A stretch of DNA of 64,000 bases, taken from Cladochytrium replicatum (taxonomy: Eukaryota > Chytridiomycota > Chytridiomycetes > Cladochytriales > Cladochytriaceae). Below the pieces are notes generated by a model that saw only the letters and a program-made list of their open reading frames with translations, was not told the DNA's origin and ran no database searches. Below are positions 32,753 through 45,647 of the stretch, in pieces. Each line of letters begins with the position of its first letter. Positions within the stretch are counted from its first letter, which is position 1. The stretch is taken from contig JAHLKD010000109.1 of the NCBI GenBank assembly GCA_025526935.1, forward strand, positions 114,541 through 178,540, in the 5' to 3' direction. Both the position numbers and the translations under genes were made by a program.

Positions 32753-33180
32753 ATGCCCCGCAAGAAGATTTTGTACGAAGCTCCAGCGGTAGACGTGCCT
32801 GTCCGTCTGGCCATCTTCAGAAGGAAAAGAGCACGTGCTTTGGTCGACGAAACTGTCGGTGCTCCGTCCTCGTCAACATCGACACCAACCCTCGCATCCC
32901 GCGACTCAGAAGACAGTCTTAGTCCGAGCTCTGCGAATTCGGCTGCCTTAAATGGTGTATCGCGTAGTGCCGAAACGGTTTTAAATGCTCAAGGTAAATG
33001 TAACAGTTTTTCTTTCACTTTTCTGAGGTTGCTCAATTGAAGACCCAAGGCGCACAAAACGGTATTGAAGGCAAAGATACGACCGCTGCTCTGAAACGAT
33101 TGGAGGAGCTCAGGGAGCAGAAAAGACGTCTTTTGCTATTGCTTGAAGAGTCGAATCGGCAACACAAACCGGAAACGTAA
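32753..33180 (+). CDS. Small basic/coiled-coil protein, unknown
   Basis: ATG 32753 gives MPRKKILYEAPAVDVPVRLA, then a Ser/Thr-rich stretch. A second exon in the ACC CAA GGC frame encodes a Glu/Arg/Leu coiled coil (LKRLEELREQKRRLLLLLEE) and ends in TAA 33178-33180. The strong GTAAAT donor after AATGCTCAAG leaves the wrong phase, whereas a donor at ACG|GTTTTAAAT with acceptor TGAG|GTTGCT keeps both exons open. The exact splice is therefore uncertain. The protein would be about 125 aa. I do not recognise a family. Confidence 0.45.
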
Positions 33181-33661
33181 TTGCCAGAAGGTGATAGAGA
33201 ACGGTTTTTGAAGTTCAAGATGGGACGCTCACAAGGTGGAAATCTAGGGTTTTATCTGGAGATGTTTATGCTTCAAGCCCCGATTTTGAATGTTGGACTG
33301 AATCGGCGTCGGGATGCTTCAGTCGGGTACCTGGCTGGCAAGAGGTCAAGGAGAACGACGGGAATGGGTTCGAGATGTCCCTGATGCTGCAACTTCAGCT
33401 TCTGAAGCGTAAAGCACACGTTTTGATGCCAGGGTCTTGGTTCTTGACGCTCTGATTTGGGCTAACGTCGGTCATGGCAGTGAGATTTGATTGTTTGGGG
33501 CAGATATTGTTAGTAACTGTGCAAATCTGGATGCTCCTCTCATGATTTATTTGTGCACCGTTACGACAACGTTCCAACGATCGATTTGGTTGCGGTTTGG
33601 CCCAATCAGACGACTTTTTATTTGGACACACTATAATAAACCGTAGTTGCATCCACAAAAC
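33181..33661. other. Intergenic, upstream of the phosphatase
   Basis: 480 bp. Short frames on both strands show no domain; presumed 3' flank and promoter. Confidence 0.5.
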
Positions 33662-35798
33662 ATGAGAGAACCTTCGGCTAGTGCCTCATCCGTCCCCGCG
33701 GTTGGTGGTCTTAAGAAGTCAGCGTCAGGAACGTTCGAAGATGGAGTCCCATTGAAAGAACCTCAGCCTAACCAAGTGAAAAGCTTTCTTCCTCGAACTG
33801 TTACTCCATTTCCAAAGACTGATGGCCCGAGCCGTTCTCGCAAAGCGTCGGCAAACAGCACCGAGCTCATTCCAGTTGGTCGCTCCAGACAGCTGTCAAC
33901 AACAAACGGCAACGATTACGTTTTGACAACCTCGGAGAGATTGGCTAGGAATGATGGTAGCTCTCGCAACCATCCGATCTCGTTTAGTCACGACTCCCTC
34001 GTGAACAATGGTGGAGAGAGATCAGCGACCATCACAACCGCAAAAATAGATTTGGGCAGGCAGTACCCCTTGGCCCACAGTCACGAACAGCTGTCTACCA
34101 GAAATACAGAGAAAGGGAGTGCGACAACATTTACAGAGCCCAAATCATCAACGGATGTCCAACCATTGTCTCACGAGGCTCACCCCCGAAAACACACCCC
34201 CGCTCCACCCAAAGTCACAACTATAGTCACTTCCACACTGCTCTCATTGCTGCAGCAACGTATTATGGCGAAACACAACGCTCCACCAGTGCTTGTCGTT
34301 GACCTACGTGATGGGGCGTCTGATCGTGCAAGGATATCCGGCTCCGTCTGCGTGCAGCTTCCAACAATTATCCAGAAGCGCATCCGCAAAGGATTAGCCT
34401 CCAAGATACCTGTTGATTCATTTCTGGCTGACCTGGAGAGCAAAAACAGGTATCAGGAGTGGGTACACGATCTGAAAGTTCACAAGACTGTACAAAGTTT
34501 GAGTAAGACAAGCATAAGCGGACGAGCCGCCCAGACAAACTCAGCGGCGAACGACGGATACGTGATCATTTATGACGACTCTGGGAGCACACAGGATCCA
34601 CTGGCGCGAAACTATGCGAATGGCTTGATTGAAGATGTGATTGAAATTATCAAGTTACGAGGACCGCCAGGTGGATCTGACGATACCGTGTCGTCTCGTG
34701 GTCATTCCCACCATGGACACATTGATGAGCGCGGTGCGCTAGCGGAACTGCTATGGTCGCTCCCAAACGCTGTGGTAGGGTTTCTCGATGGCGGGTTCAA
34801 AGGGTTTAAAGAGGTTGGTGGGGCAGATCACTATATTACCGTTGCGGCAGGAAACGGAGGCGGCGGAGATGCTCTTAGGGTCGCCCCGCGCCTTAACCCA
34901 GCCATTGATCCGTCTCACCTCAGAAGCACGGTGTTGACCAGTTTTTCGGAAGTGGATGCTCGCGAAAGCCCTGGTAGCAGTGGAGCATCTGGAGTCCCTC
35001 GCGTTGCGACTCCGCAGCCACAGAAGGCAGGGTTCTCGATTAATACTGCTGCTGCAACGCAAATCCCGGATCGATTGAAGCGGAATCGGACGGTAGGTGC
35101 GCCGATTCGCGACTTGGGAACACCAAGCCGATCTCATTTTGAAGAGTTGAGAACTCGACCACTCGAGGGAGGGCTTGGAGACACGGCTACCCACCATGAC
35201 GAGCAGAAACATACGGTTTCTGATTCTCCGACTGGATCACCAGTACATCTGCCCCCTATATCCCTGGTCGTCGATCCATTCTTGTACTTGGGCTCGGAAG
35301 AGGTACCTTTGGCACATGATGCTGTCGATCAACTGGTGGCACTTGGAATCACCCACGTAATCAACATGGCTGTCGAAGTTTGTTCTCAGAATCTGTTGAA
35401 GGGGGGTCAGCAGAAATGTATGAAATTTATGCTTGAAGATCGGGCAGATCAAGATGTCGACCAAGCTGTTAAGGAAGCGATCAGCTTTATTGGTAAGAAC
35501 ATGGAACGATAGCAACAAATGAGATGGACTAAGCTGATATTTCACAGCGAAAGCCCGTGAAGAATCTTCTCGGAACAAGGTGCTTGTACATTGCCGAGCA
35601 GGCAAATCTAGGTCAGCAACAGTTGTGATTGGCTTCTTGATAGTTCACGGCCGAATGACGTTGGATGGTGCTACAAAGTATGTTCGTCAGAGGAGGTCAA
35701 ATATTTCACCCAACATAGGGTTTTGGGTAACCCTGCAGCGACTCGAAAAAGAAGCTGCTAGTCTTGGTCACTTGCATGACGATGTTCCTCAATTCTAA
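33662..35798 (+). CDS. Dual-specificity phosphatase with rhodanese-like domain (MAPK phosphatase type)
   Basis: Two exons, 33662-35492 and 35548-35798, joined in phase to 693 aa. Residues 1-185 are Ser/Thr-rich and disordered. A rhodanese-like region follows at about 190-385: VLVVDLRDG, ARISGSVCVQLPTIIQKR, and its end LPNAVVGFLDGGFKGFKE, with a long insert between them. The DUSP domain at about 530-693 starts DPFLYLGSEEVP, has ITHVINMAVEV and the signature HCRAGKSRSATVV, with Cys626 as the catalytic nucleophile and Arg632 next in the loop. A rhodanese plus DUSP order is that of MAPK phosphatases (MKPs), where the rhodanese part docks the kinase. Substrate choice cannot be read. The gene is tail-to-tail with MON2, 66 bp apart. 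Confidence 0.87.
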
Positions 35799-35864
35799 AT
35801 ACATTATCTGGGTTGTTGTGGTGTATTGATTCAAAAGAGGTCCAAAAGAATCTCCCAATTGTTC

Positions 35865-38800
35865 TCAAGTTTCAACCCCCAGTTCCAACCCAATCCGTCG
35901 AAGACACATCTGCAGGCTACTCACAAGACGATCGTCGTCTGTCCTGTGTCGTGCGACAACACCAAAACTGTCACAAATAACGGGATACAGATAAAATAGG
36001 TGTGCCGCTCGTCCTGATAGCACATGCGAACGAATGGGATCTACCAGAACATGTTAAGTGCTTGCAAACTTGAAACCAAAACAAGTAACCTACGGGTATT
36101 ATCCTTGCAGACTGATCTCGACAAGATGTCATTCCGCATATCGAGTGTAGAGAGTCGAGTGAGGATGGATAATATTTCCTCGTTTCGAACTCTATATTCG
36201 AAGGATAAGTAATCCTGAGGAACGAGATTGAGACCAACTATACATGCCTGGGCATTGGATGCTTTCCAAACAATGGGCGTTCCGCGATGTAAAGTCGGAG
36301 AACTTGAGACGAGCGGTCCAGGACGACAGGCGCAACAATCTCTGCTATCCGGTTGCTGGTTTCACTCTTGTCTGTGGTCACCAACAGGGTCATTCACCAT
36401 GCCAAGAATGCCCAAAGATCACATACCAGCAGGATTGTCAGCACACAAGTGGAAAAGGAAGTCAATGCAAGCCTCTGCAAGCCTGTACTTCGGAACCGGC
36501 ACAACATCGACGGCAATCCCAAGCTGCTGTGCATGAGCCAGGTCCTCCATTGACGACGTCACGGGCTCTGTAGAGGTTGCAGAAGTTGACTCTTCCTTTG
36601 TGTCTCCGCGAAGTTTGGAAACAGGCTCCGCGGAATCGGGAGTTGTGTATGCTCCCGTTTCCTCTGACACAATGGTGCTGAGCTGTTTGCCCATAGATGG
36701 TGGAGCCAGATTGGCATTGCCATTTGTTGCACGTGGGCAATGTAGCTTGGTCGCAGTTCGGATAACTTCAACAAACTTTTGTATCACTGCGTCACTGACA
36801 TGAGACTTGCCCAATGTCGGAGCAATATCCTTCTCAACTGATTGCAGGAAGGAGAGGTCGAATTCTTCGTCGGTGGAAATGTCCTCTGAAGACGTGGTGC
36901 CCCGTACTTGACTAAATGTTTAAAATAGATTAAATGACATTCAATTTGGCAATTGACATGACATACACAGCTGTTGTCATGAACCGTTCGAAAGTCTCCA
37001 CTAGCGTCAGGTATATCTTATCGATGACGGTTTGAGGGAGAGCTAAAGAAATGTTTTGAATAAATCACACACGAATTACAAACTGGATATGCAACTAACC
37101 AACAACAAACTGCTCTAACGCACTAAGACCCGTTACAGCAATCTCGAGCCATATCTGTGCTCCTTGCTTCCAAAGAGGGAGGGTCTCTCTTGCTCCTCCC
37201 GACGGTCCATCGTGGCGTGCCTGCATTGAAACCCCAAGAGCCTCGATACACAGTTCGAAAACTTGTGCAGAATAGATCGTCTGCATGTTTCGATGACTCT
37301 CGATGAATGACTTGATTGTCTGCATGCTCTTCTTCGAAAGCGCAACATATGTGAAGCCCCTTTCCCCGTTCGGTACTGAAGTAATTGCAGGTCGATAGTA
37401 GGAGGTCCGAATGTACGCCAACTTTGCCATAAACGATAAAATAACGAGTAGTGATCCTACTCGCTCCTCGAATTCGGAAGATGTTTCTCCACCTTCGGAT
37501 GCGCCAAGCACACTGGGGCGGGCAACTCCAGACACAATGTCGAGAACACTCTGTTGTAGTGGGGTTAGGTTCTCCACGTCATTCATCATGAAATCAGCAG
37601 CAGCTCTGGCGATCCTCGCTGCATTAGGTCCCGCTCCTTGCGTTGTTGGTGAAGTTGTATGGTACGTGAGAACATGCGAGAATATGCAAAGCAATCGTTT
37701 CAACTCGTACACGCCGAAGCTCTCTTTAATCACATCATATATGTCACCGAAAGTTCCCACGTAGAGATTTAACGTCTCTTGAGTAAATGAACCATGCAGA
37801 ATGCGATCGGGGAGTAGAATGTCGAGTGGGCCAGAACCCCCTCGGAGTACGGAGCTCGAGAATGGGGCATCGTCTACATCTCCCAATGTACTTCGTGACA
37901 ATTCGGCAGATGCATCAAAGCTTCTTCTCCGTGGAGAGGCACCATCAGTGTATTCATCTGCGTTGTTGATGACGCCCATTCCAATCGCCTCCCAAACATC
38001 CCACACCAGTTTCCAGAGCTCAACCATGCTTGAAGATGGACTATTCTCAATACCAGTGGATACAATAGATCCAGCTGCAGCACGGCTCTCTCCTTCTTGT
38101 GACGTTGACACAGCCGCAGAAGAGATCGCTCCTTTTTGTGAAGTTGATTCAACCTTTTCTGTCTTAACGAGCATCCGCAGAGCTTTGATCGCCGCGTTGG
38201 AAACTTCTGGACTTCCAGAAAGACACCATTCCTTGACGTATTCCAAGAACAAACTCCAAGCTCGCTCAAAACGGTCGTTTAGCTTTATCAATGTCGGCAA
38301 GAAATCAACTAAACACTTTGAGAATCCAGCCAAAGTGATCACTTTCGTTTCATCCCACTGCTTTGCGGGCGTGTTCCGAGAATGATGCACGACAACCTTT
38401 GGCGGGGCGGAAGATACACTTGACTTTCGCTGCGGGCTCGCTTCTGCCGCTACAACGGCTGCAGCAGGGGAGCCTGGTGTCATCATCTGCTGTTGCAGTT
38501 TCGCAGCCTGCTCGGTCCTTTCATTTGCGACTTTCACACGCTCGAGCAGTGGGAAGAGAATGTTCCAGATGAACTCGTCCCAAGCTTCAAGAGTGAGCAG
38601 CTTGCCATTGATACCAATGGTTCTGAAAAGGGTCTGATTGGCAGAGTTGCGGACTTCTGGGCGTGGATCCGAGCATAGCTGCGATAGTGTTCCAAATATG
38701 TACATCCACAGCGAATCAACACTTCCGCTTCCAATAGAGTTCGTAGTTTTGATTTTCTCCGCAGACTCTGAGCCATCAACCGCCTGTCCAGAGCTCTTCA

Positions 38801-41800
38801 AAACAAAATCGGCAATGGACCAGAGTAGATTCACAGATGTGAGAGATATATTCAAATCCTCATTCTGTGATCCAAAAAGTCCGACTGTTTCAATGCACTG
38901 TCTGAGCACCGGTGCCTGTATCTGAGAAAGAAAGTCTGTAATGATGAGCTCAACACATCGTAACGCAATTCGAATGATTTGTGCCGCTTTTGATACAGCT
39001 CCCGCTGCACCGGAAACGCCAGGATCCGGCGTCGAGACTGATTCGGGACCACCGTATGAATTCTTCCGAAATTTGACAATTGAAACAACTACGCTTTTGA
39101 CGATATCGAAAACTAGCTCCCATCCACTCGACAACTGCTGTCCGCTCGTTTGCAGTATCTTGTTCAAAGTGTCCAACCCTGTTCTTTGGACATCCACGAA
39201 CCATCCGCCCTTATTCGTCTTTTCTGCGAGCGTTGGCGTGCTGCTTGGGGCCAGCAGGAGCAAAGAACCCTCAGTAACAGGTGCCCCAAGAACCACGCTA
39301 GCATCCCCGACCAACAGAAGCCTCTTAAGCGGTTCCAAGATCTTCATCTCCACTTCATGATCATTTGCAATCGACGGAGTCTGGATCGCAACTGTGAGGA
39401 TCTCGCTGAACGTCCAGAGAACCTGGTTACGTATCGACACACTGAATGTAGGCGAGTGCGCCATTTCAATGAGCGAGCCGGTAACAGTATCCCACACAAG
39501 ATAACGATCGACCGTGGAACCTGATATACTAACTGAAGAATGCGGCCCAATTATTCGAGCCATATTCAATATTGCGACATCATGAAGCCGCGCAACCGCT
39601 ATCGATTTCTCGTCTGCCACCTTCATACTATCTTTCGCCGCCGCGGCTGCAGCAACAGTCACAGAGTTGAGCTGTGAAACTCCGCTCACAGTGTCCCGTG
39701 CAAGGCGACTCAATCCTCGAACAAACTCTGAGAAACTTGAGTCGTCCATTGCCTTAGTAGAATCATAAAGTTTTCGAATGAGCGTGAGTGTTGAGGCGAA
39801 CTGATTCTCTAGTAGTGTTGCTGTAGATGCGCCGTGGGCAATTGCTGGTGGTACCAATCCACCGATAGCCGTCGACAACCTTCCAGTCTGAGTTTTGGTA
39901 GGGCCGAGAGCTCCTTCCTCCCTGATCAAGGAAATTGCACTGTTCTCCTTCTTCCCCATCTTCCCCGTGGTGACCAGCATTTCAGCCGCCTGCAGGGTAT
40001 CCAATATGAGATACCAGGCTTTATCTTCAAGGACAGTTGTACATGTTTGAGCGAATGATAGCAACGCACGAATTACAGCTGCGTTACGCTCAGTAAGAAC
40101 CATCCCGGAAGCAGAACTTCCAAAAAGCGACACAGCAGACCCACCACCTCCACCTAGCGCACCAGTGATCGCCATGCTTGCCCGGCTGGGCGTACTGGTC
40201 GAAGATCCTCCATATCCGCTGCTGGAAGGTAAATCCTTCCCGCCTTCGTGGCCACTTCCTGCCGGGGAGCAGACTTTACAAAGAGCACTTAAGAACGCAT
40301 CACGCTGCGTATTCAGCCGATGCAAGCCAAGCATAGTGGTGAAGTTTTGGAAAGACTTGACCACGTTAGCGAAAATGTCATCGTCTACTGATGCGGTGAC
40401 AAGGTATGAGAACGACGGCAGAATGCTGTGCCAAACGGAATCCAACATCGATCTGCAAAGGTCAATATCTGACTGCGACAGAGAATTTGCGCTATTCGTC
40501 AAATCAGGTTGAAGGGCCGGTAAGATGTGGTGGGATTGGCCATCGACAAACAAGATCAGCGACTGGACAGCGATATGAAGGATGTACATTTCTGGAATCT
40601 GAGGAGGTTCGCCTTTGTCAAGCTGATCCAAGCTACATTGGGTTCTTTTAGCTAGGTGTCATCTGAATGCTTGCTAACATACCACGCAACTTTCATTGAT
40701 GATGATGATGCGCTAAGCACATGAAATCCATCACCCATGTGCGTCTGTTCAGGGCTTCCAGCAGAACTAAGAATAGACGGAGAGTGCATTGAGATTGGCC
40801 GCTCGGACACGATTATTTTCCCGATACACTGAATCATATCTAGCAGCGTTTTGGTTGAGTGATCGTTTGCGTCGTAAGATTTATACGTATTTCTGATAAA
40901 TTTAGGTTAGTATTTCGATGGCTCAGACCGTTCTACTGGAACTACCGGATAAGTTGCCCGTCTGCGCAAAACGATTTGTAAACTTCCATAACGGTCACCT
41001 TTTGCCATTGAGAAGAATGATCTGATTCCACCAACTTGACGAACATGGACAAAAAAATCTCACATTCCATGACCTGTTGATGTTGTCAGCGAGAAGTGAG
41101 ATCAAGGAATTGTTCATACAAGCTCGCTCTGGAAATACTTGATCATGATTTGGATTACCCTCATCAGGCGGATCGTGATAGGAAAATCGTTTCTGTCTGA
41201 AAAAGCTTTGATTATGAGCGGACAAGCTTTCTCTTTTAAAATTGAGATCAAGTTCTTGTCCTGACAATCGATACATTGAGGTTAAATGAGCTCCACCGAA
41301 TGCCTTCTCAATCATACCTTTTTAATCAGTACATGGTGGTTCGATAAAATTGATTCAATCAATTCTAATCCAAACCCTTTCGAAAAAGTTGAAATCTTCA
41401 AGAACTTTGGTTGCTCGCCTCCAGTCACTGCACATAGATCCTAGTACAACCGGCGTTGAGAACAGATGGCTCCAAGTTAGAAAAGCAAAAATAGTACTTG
41501 GAACAGAAAGAATGCATCCTTTGAGCAGCGTCCTGATGCCTGATCTGTGATTGTCTCGTCTGGAATTTTGCAAGTCAAGAATGAAACACCGCCGACACAT
41601 GATCTCTCACCGCTGTTTGTCGATTCCAACTCATGTGCCATTTTGTCGAATACCTGGATCACTACTTGTCTCAATGTAGCAGAGGCAGTATTGTTAACTA
41701 TCGGATGTTTCGGATCTTGCAGTTTGAAACAGAGAAACAGAATCTGATAACAATCAATTTAGGTGCGAGCATTGCGCTAACAAGGTTAATACCTCGCTCA

Positions 41801-42418
41801 GCACCTCTCCGTGCAGTGTCTCATAGTTCGTCATAAGAGGAAGCATTGTTTGAAGTATTTTTAATTGGATGTCCGTCCCACTATGTATCAGGTCGGACAT
41901 AGTTCGCAAAACGATCGGAATGGCAACCTAGTTGGTGTGTGGTAAGACATCTTATCCATATGATCATTCACGCTGAAAACCGGAGAAATTGCCCGATGGT
42001 TGATCAACCGCTGAATGCATGCCATCGCGATTGCCACCAATTTTGGGTTCTTCGTTTCGCATGAGAGGGTAAAAGGTCGGAGAACATCTTCGTTTTTAGC
42101 AAGCTCTGTGTTCACATAATCACGAGCATGATTAAACATCCACATGTGTTCATGACGGACCTACCAACTGCGATGGGATCGTTTACTCCTGGGACACTTT
42201 GCAACGGCGTTGCCGAGGAGGATCGTTCGCTCAGAGATCTCAGGGTATAAAGTAGTTTCTCTGCAGCCTTAATGCGTTCGAATAGCACCCATTCACCAAT
42301 TAATGCGACGGGCAGAAATGTGGGATGGTCGACACACCTCTTTGATCTCGGGGTTTTTCCTGCGAGCTTCGTTTGATAGGTTGAGCAGCTCATTCTGCAG
42401 AAACGTGCGAAGTGACAT
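35865..42418 (-). CDS. MON2: MON2-like trans-Golgi/endosome trafficking protein
   Basis: A very large minus-strand gene, about 6.5 kb, with a start at ATG 42418 (MSLRTFLQNELLNLS) and a stop at 35865. The N-terminal DCB region reads RRKNPEIKE then AAEKLLYTLRSL, and later NEDVLRPFTLSCETKNPKLV, IAMACIQRLINH. One exon of 1178 codons (37095-40631) covers most of the C-terminal half, with LDKGEPPQIPEMYILHIA and many HEAT-like helices (SKCLVDFLPTLIKL). The end has LAEACIDFLFHLCADNPAG, then after introns APVVLDRSSQVLRLYIAERP and HLFYLYPVICDSFG. MON2 is related to the large ArfGEFs without a SEC7 domain and scaffolds flippase and Arl1 functions at the Golgi. Some C-terminal exon borders are uncertain. 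Confidence 0.85.
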
Positions 42419-42530
42419 TGCCAGCCAATGGTCCTTATTTTTCTGCCAACCCAGACGGCTCTTGATTCAGCTTGTTTCTGGTCTTTGTGTGGGCAACCGT
42501 GTGGCTTGAGATTACGACTGTACCAACAAG
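42419..42530. promoter_or_regulatory. 112-bp divergent promoter, MON2 / isochorismatase-like
   Basis: The start codons of two opposite genes are only 112 bp apart (42418 minus, 42531 plus), so both must be driven from this short segment or from each other's coding sequence. No TATA box stands out. Confidence 0.6.
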
Positions 42531-43362
42531 ATGACACCCACCCTGAGGATCCACCGCTCAACCACGACGTTCTTCCTGTGCGACATCCAGGAACGCTTCA
42601 GGACGGCCATCTTTCAGTATGGCCACATCATTAACACCGCAAAGAAGATGGTGCGTTCTTCATTCACTCCTTCATCACAGCAATTAATTCATTTCGACCA
42701 GACCGCGGCGGCGTCCATTCTTAACATTCCCATCATCGTGACGGAGCAGAACCCGAAGGGTATGTTTACCTAACTAGGACTTTGCTATTGATTAACATTG
42801 CCTCACTGACCAGCACTTGGAGCTACCGTGAGCGAGTTGAACGTGGCTCAAGCCGCATTGGTCGTCCCAAAGACCAAATTCTCAATGCTTACACCCGAAG
42901 TTGAGGCCAAAGTCAAGGAAATCGGCGCAAAGACCGTCGTGATTTTCGGGATCGAGGTGTGTACCCCTGGTGATGTAACAACGCGTCTAAATCATTACCC
43001 GATCAGTCTCACGTTTGCGTGACCCAAACAACTCTGGAACTCCTTGAAAAGGGTTACTCTGTCGTCGTTCTTGCTGATGGAGTGTCTTCTGTGAACCGCG
43101 GAGAAGTTCCCATCGCCCTTGATGTATGTTTCTCAGAGGCCGAAAAGCAAAATGCAATGACACAATTTCTATTTTTTTCTTAAATCTGTAGCGCTTGCGG
43201 CACGCAGGAGCGATCGTCACCACTTCAGAGTCACTTTTGTTCCAGCTTCTTGTTGATGCTGCTGATCCTCAATTCAAGCAAATCTCCAACCTCATCAAGG
43301 AGACCAAGGCCACAACACAGGCTGCACTCGACGATCTCGTTTTGGGTGCCTCTAAGATCTGA
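42531..43362 (+). CDS. Isochorismatase-like hydrolase (ISOC1/2 type)
   Basis: Five exons giving about 200 aa. Order: [11 protein letters not shown] (the catalytic Asp in CDIQ), then [31 protein letters not shown] (catalytic Lys in KTKF), and [20 protein letters not shown] with the catalytic Cys in SHVC. The last exon has [21 protein letters not shown], the C-terminal pattern of ISOC1/ISOC2. The Asp-Lys-Cys triad of the cysteine-hydrolase fold is complete. Animal ISOC proteins have no settled substrate, so function stays open. It shares a very short promoter with MON2. Confidence 0.88.
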
Positions 43363-43542
43363 GCATTGTTTTGCCTGTCCGCTCCTTTCAAAAACCCTGA
43401 CGTCATATGGTTTGTAACTAAGCTTGTATGCTGTTAACGTTCAATGATATGCTCCCCAATTGCTGCGGTGTACTGAAAAGTAAATGAAGTTCAAATTTTC
43501 CTGCGTTTCAAACTCGCGTGACAAATCCTCGTCCCAACAAAA

Positions 43543-45003
43543 ATGCCCACCATTGCAAACAACCAAATCCTGTTCGTTCAGCGTCCCGCAGGACAGATTG
43601 AGATTACGAAAACATTTAAGGCTAACCGTACCACCATTGACACCGAAAAGGATGTGCCGGACGGAGGGATTCTTGTGCAGAATCTGTTGTTGAGTTTGGA
43701 TCCCGCAATGAGGGGTAATGCATGGACCAAAGTTTGCTTTTTTCAGTCACTATGGATTGATTTAACGATTTTAAAGGCTGGATGAACGATGCACGATCAT
43801 ACATTGCTCCCATCAGTATTTGCCCTAACTCTTTCATACACCCTCAATTGTCTAATTATCCGCGTTCAGAAATCGGGGATGTGATGAGGGGAGGTGGAAT
43901 TGGTCGAGTTGTCGCCTCCAAAAATGTGAGGCTCTGATAGCGATCTCTTGCTGACCTTCTAACGTCGTACCTAGCCAAAAATCAAAGTTGGAGATCTCGT
44001 CGAGGGCATGTTTTGCTGGCAGGTCCGTTGGAACGTTCTATCCCAAAAGAACTGTCTAAAACTTTCTTCCAGGAGTATTTCCTCAGCCCGGACGGAAAGG
44101 GAATTAACGTTCTCAGGCTGCCTCACCCCAAGTTGCGGATCGAAGACGCGATGGGATCGCTTGGAATGACTGCTCTCACAGCCTACTTCGGCATCCTCGA
44201 TGTCGGACGCCCCAAGGATGGCGACGTTATCGGTAAACCACAAAAAGATTACGGGTACCTTGTTCTTGAACTGACATTGAATTGCATGAAAGTCGTTTCC
44301 GGTGCTGCAGGTGCTACCGGCATGATGGCGGGCCAGATTGCAAAGTGCCTGGCTAAGAATGTCACGGTCATCGGAATCGCAGGCTCCGATAGCAAGTGTA
44401 AGATTTTGGTGGACGAGCTGGGTTTCGACAAGGCGATCAACTACAAGAGTCCGGACTGGCGCCAGAAGCTGAAGGAGTACACCCCTAAATTCATCGACTG
44501 TAGGTTTTGATATATCCAACATACACCACAGAAAGGTTTACCCAGATGTTAGTATACTTTGACAACACCGGTGGCCCGATCCTCGAGGAATGCCTCCGAC
44601 GCATCGCAACCTACGGTCGCGTTGTTCTTTGCGGTGCCATCTCGCAGTACAATTCTGCACCCGGCTCGTCGACACCGCCTGTTGGCCCCGCTAGCTACAT
44701 CAACTTGATCTCCCAACGAGGGCGTATGGAGGGGTTCATTGTCTTTGACTACCAGGTTGGCATTTGAGCTCCTCTCCAAAACATATTTCAATGCTGACTG
44801 TTGCTACTTAGAAACGTTATCCTGAGGCATATTCAAAGCTGTCTCAGTGGGTGGTCGAGGGTAAGATCAAAGGCAAGGAGACCGTGGTCAAGGGACTGTC
44901 GAACGCTCCGGAAGCACTCCTTGCGCTCTTTGACGGAATGAACATTGGCAAGATGATGGTCCAGGTTGCTGATGATTCGCAGATGCCCAAAGCGAAACTT
45001 TAA
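43543..45003 (+). CDS. MDR-family NADP-dependent oxidoreductase (PTGR/LTB4DH-like)
   Basis: About seven exons; start ATG 43543, stop 45001-45003. N-terminal GroES-like domain: NNQILFVQRPAGQ, then LLLSLDPAMRGWMND, and a motif RSYIAPI. The Rossmann part has MGSLGMTALTAYFGILDVG, VSGAAGATGMMAGQIAK (glycine-rich NADPH site), the basic patch after SDSKCKILVDELGFDKAINY, DNTGGPILEECLRR, GRVVLCGAISQYN, and the C-terminal FDGMNIGKMMVQVAD. The AMRGWM and GAISQYN motifs match the zinc-independent PTGR1/LTB4DH/CurA branch, which reduces alkenals and enones. No Zn ligands are seen, as expected. Soluble cytosolic enzyme; detoxification of lipid aldehydes is the likely role. Confidence 0.87.
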
Positions 45004-45647
45004 ATTTTGAGCGGGATGCTCGTTGCACATTTGACTGCTTTTTTGCTTTGAACAACCAAAAATAAAAATATGAGTGCAAAATGAAACACAGTGATGATGA
45101 CGGAAGAAGAACTTTGGGAATAACCTCCGATGAAGGAGTAACCGTAAATCCGCTTGAATTGCATCAGCGGGAACGAATTGTTGCGAAGATCCAACGTGAC
45201 CGATGTTACAGGCGGCTGTGGAAAGATGAAAGATTCGGGGAACAAATTGAATTTAAATTGTATTTTTGAGCAATAATATTTATTTTACTTAGCATGAAAT
45301 GATAAAAGTTATGATTTGAACAAACAAGTTGTGAAAGAACGATCAGAAAGCCAGACACTTGAACAAATGGTGACACTACAAGCCGTTTCGGAAAGTAACC
45401 GTGTCAAACGTCGGTAAGTTGCAAAACTTGAACATAAACATTAATGCTCATCGATTGCCAACGACGTACGCAGGAGCGAAATCTTCCTCCCCTCGTCACG
45501 ATACGGTTCGTGACCCGCATTCGCGTCCTTTTCTTTTCTATGGAAAGGCGATACGGTGCTTTTCTTTGGTATGATCGATGGACCGGCTCCCTTTTTGGTT
45601 TTAGAACAGTGCTGAACCTCAACGCATTCTCTTTCCGCTTATCTTTG
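45004..45647. other. Intergenic gap
   Basis: Only short frames on both strands, none with recognisable domains. The plus-strand frame 45444-45749 overlaps the small minus-strand gene and looks like a shadow. Confidence 0.5.

Noticed and set aside
37411-40512. Several plus-strand frames of 80-190 codons opposite MON2
   Set aside because: They mirror the 1178-codon minus-strand exon, which shows consistent protein-family sequence; antisense shadows.
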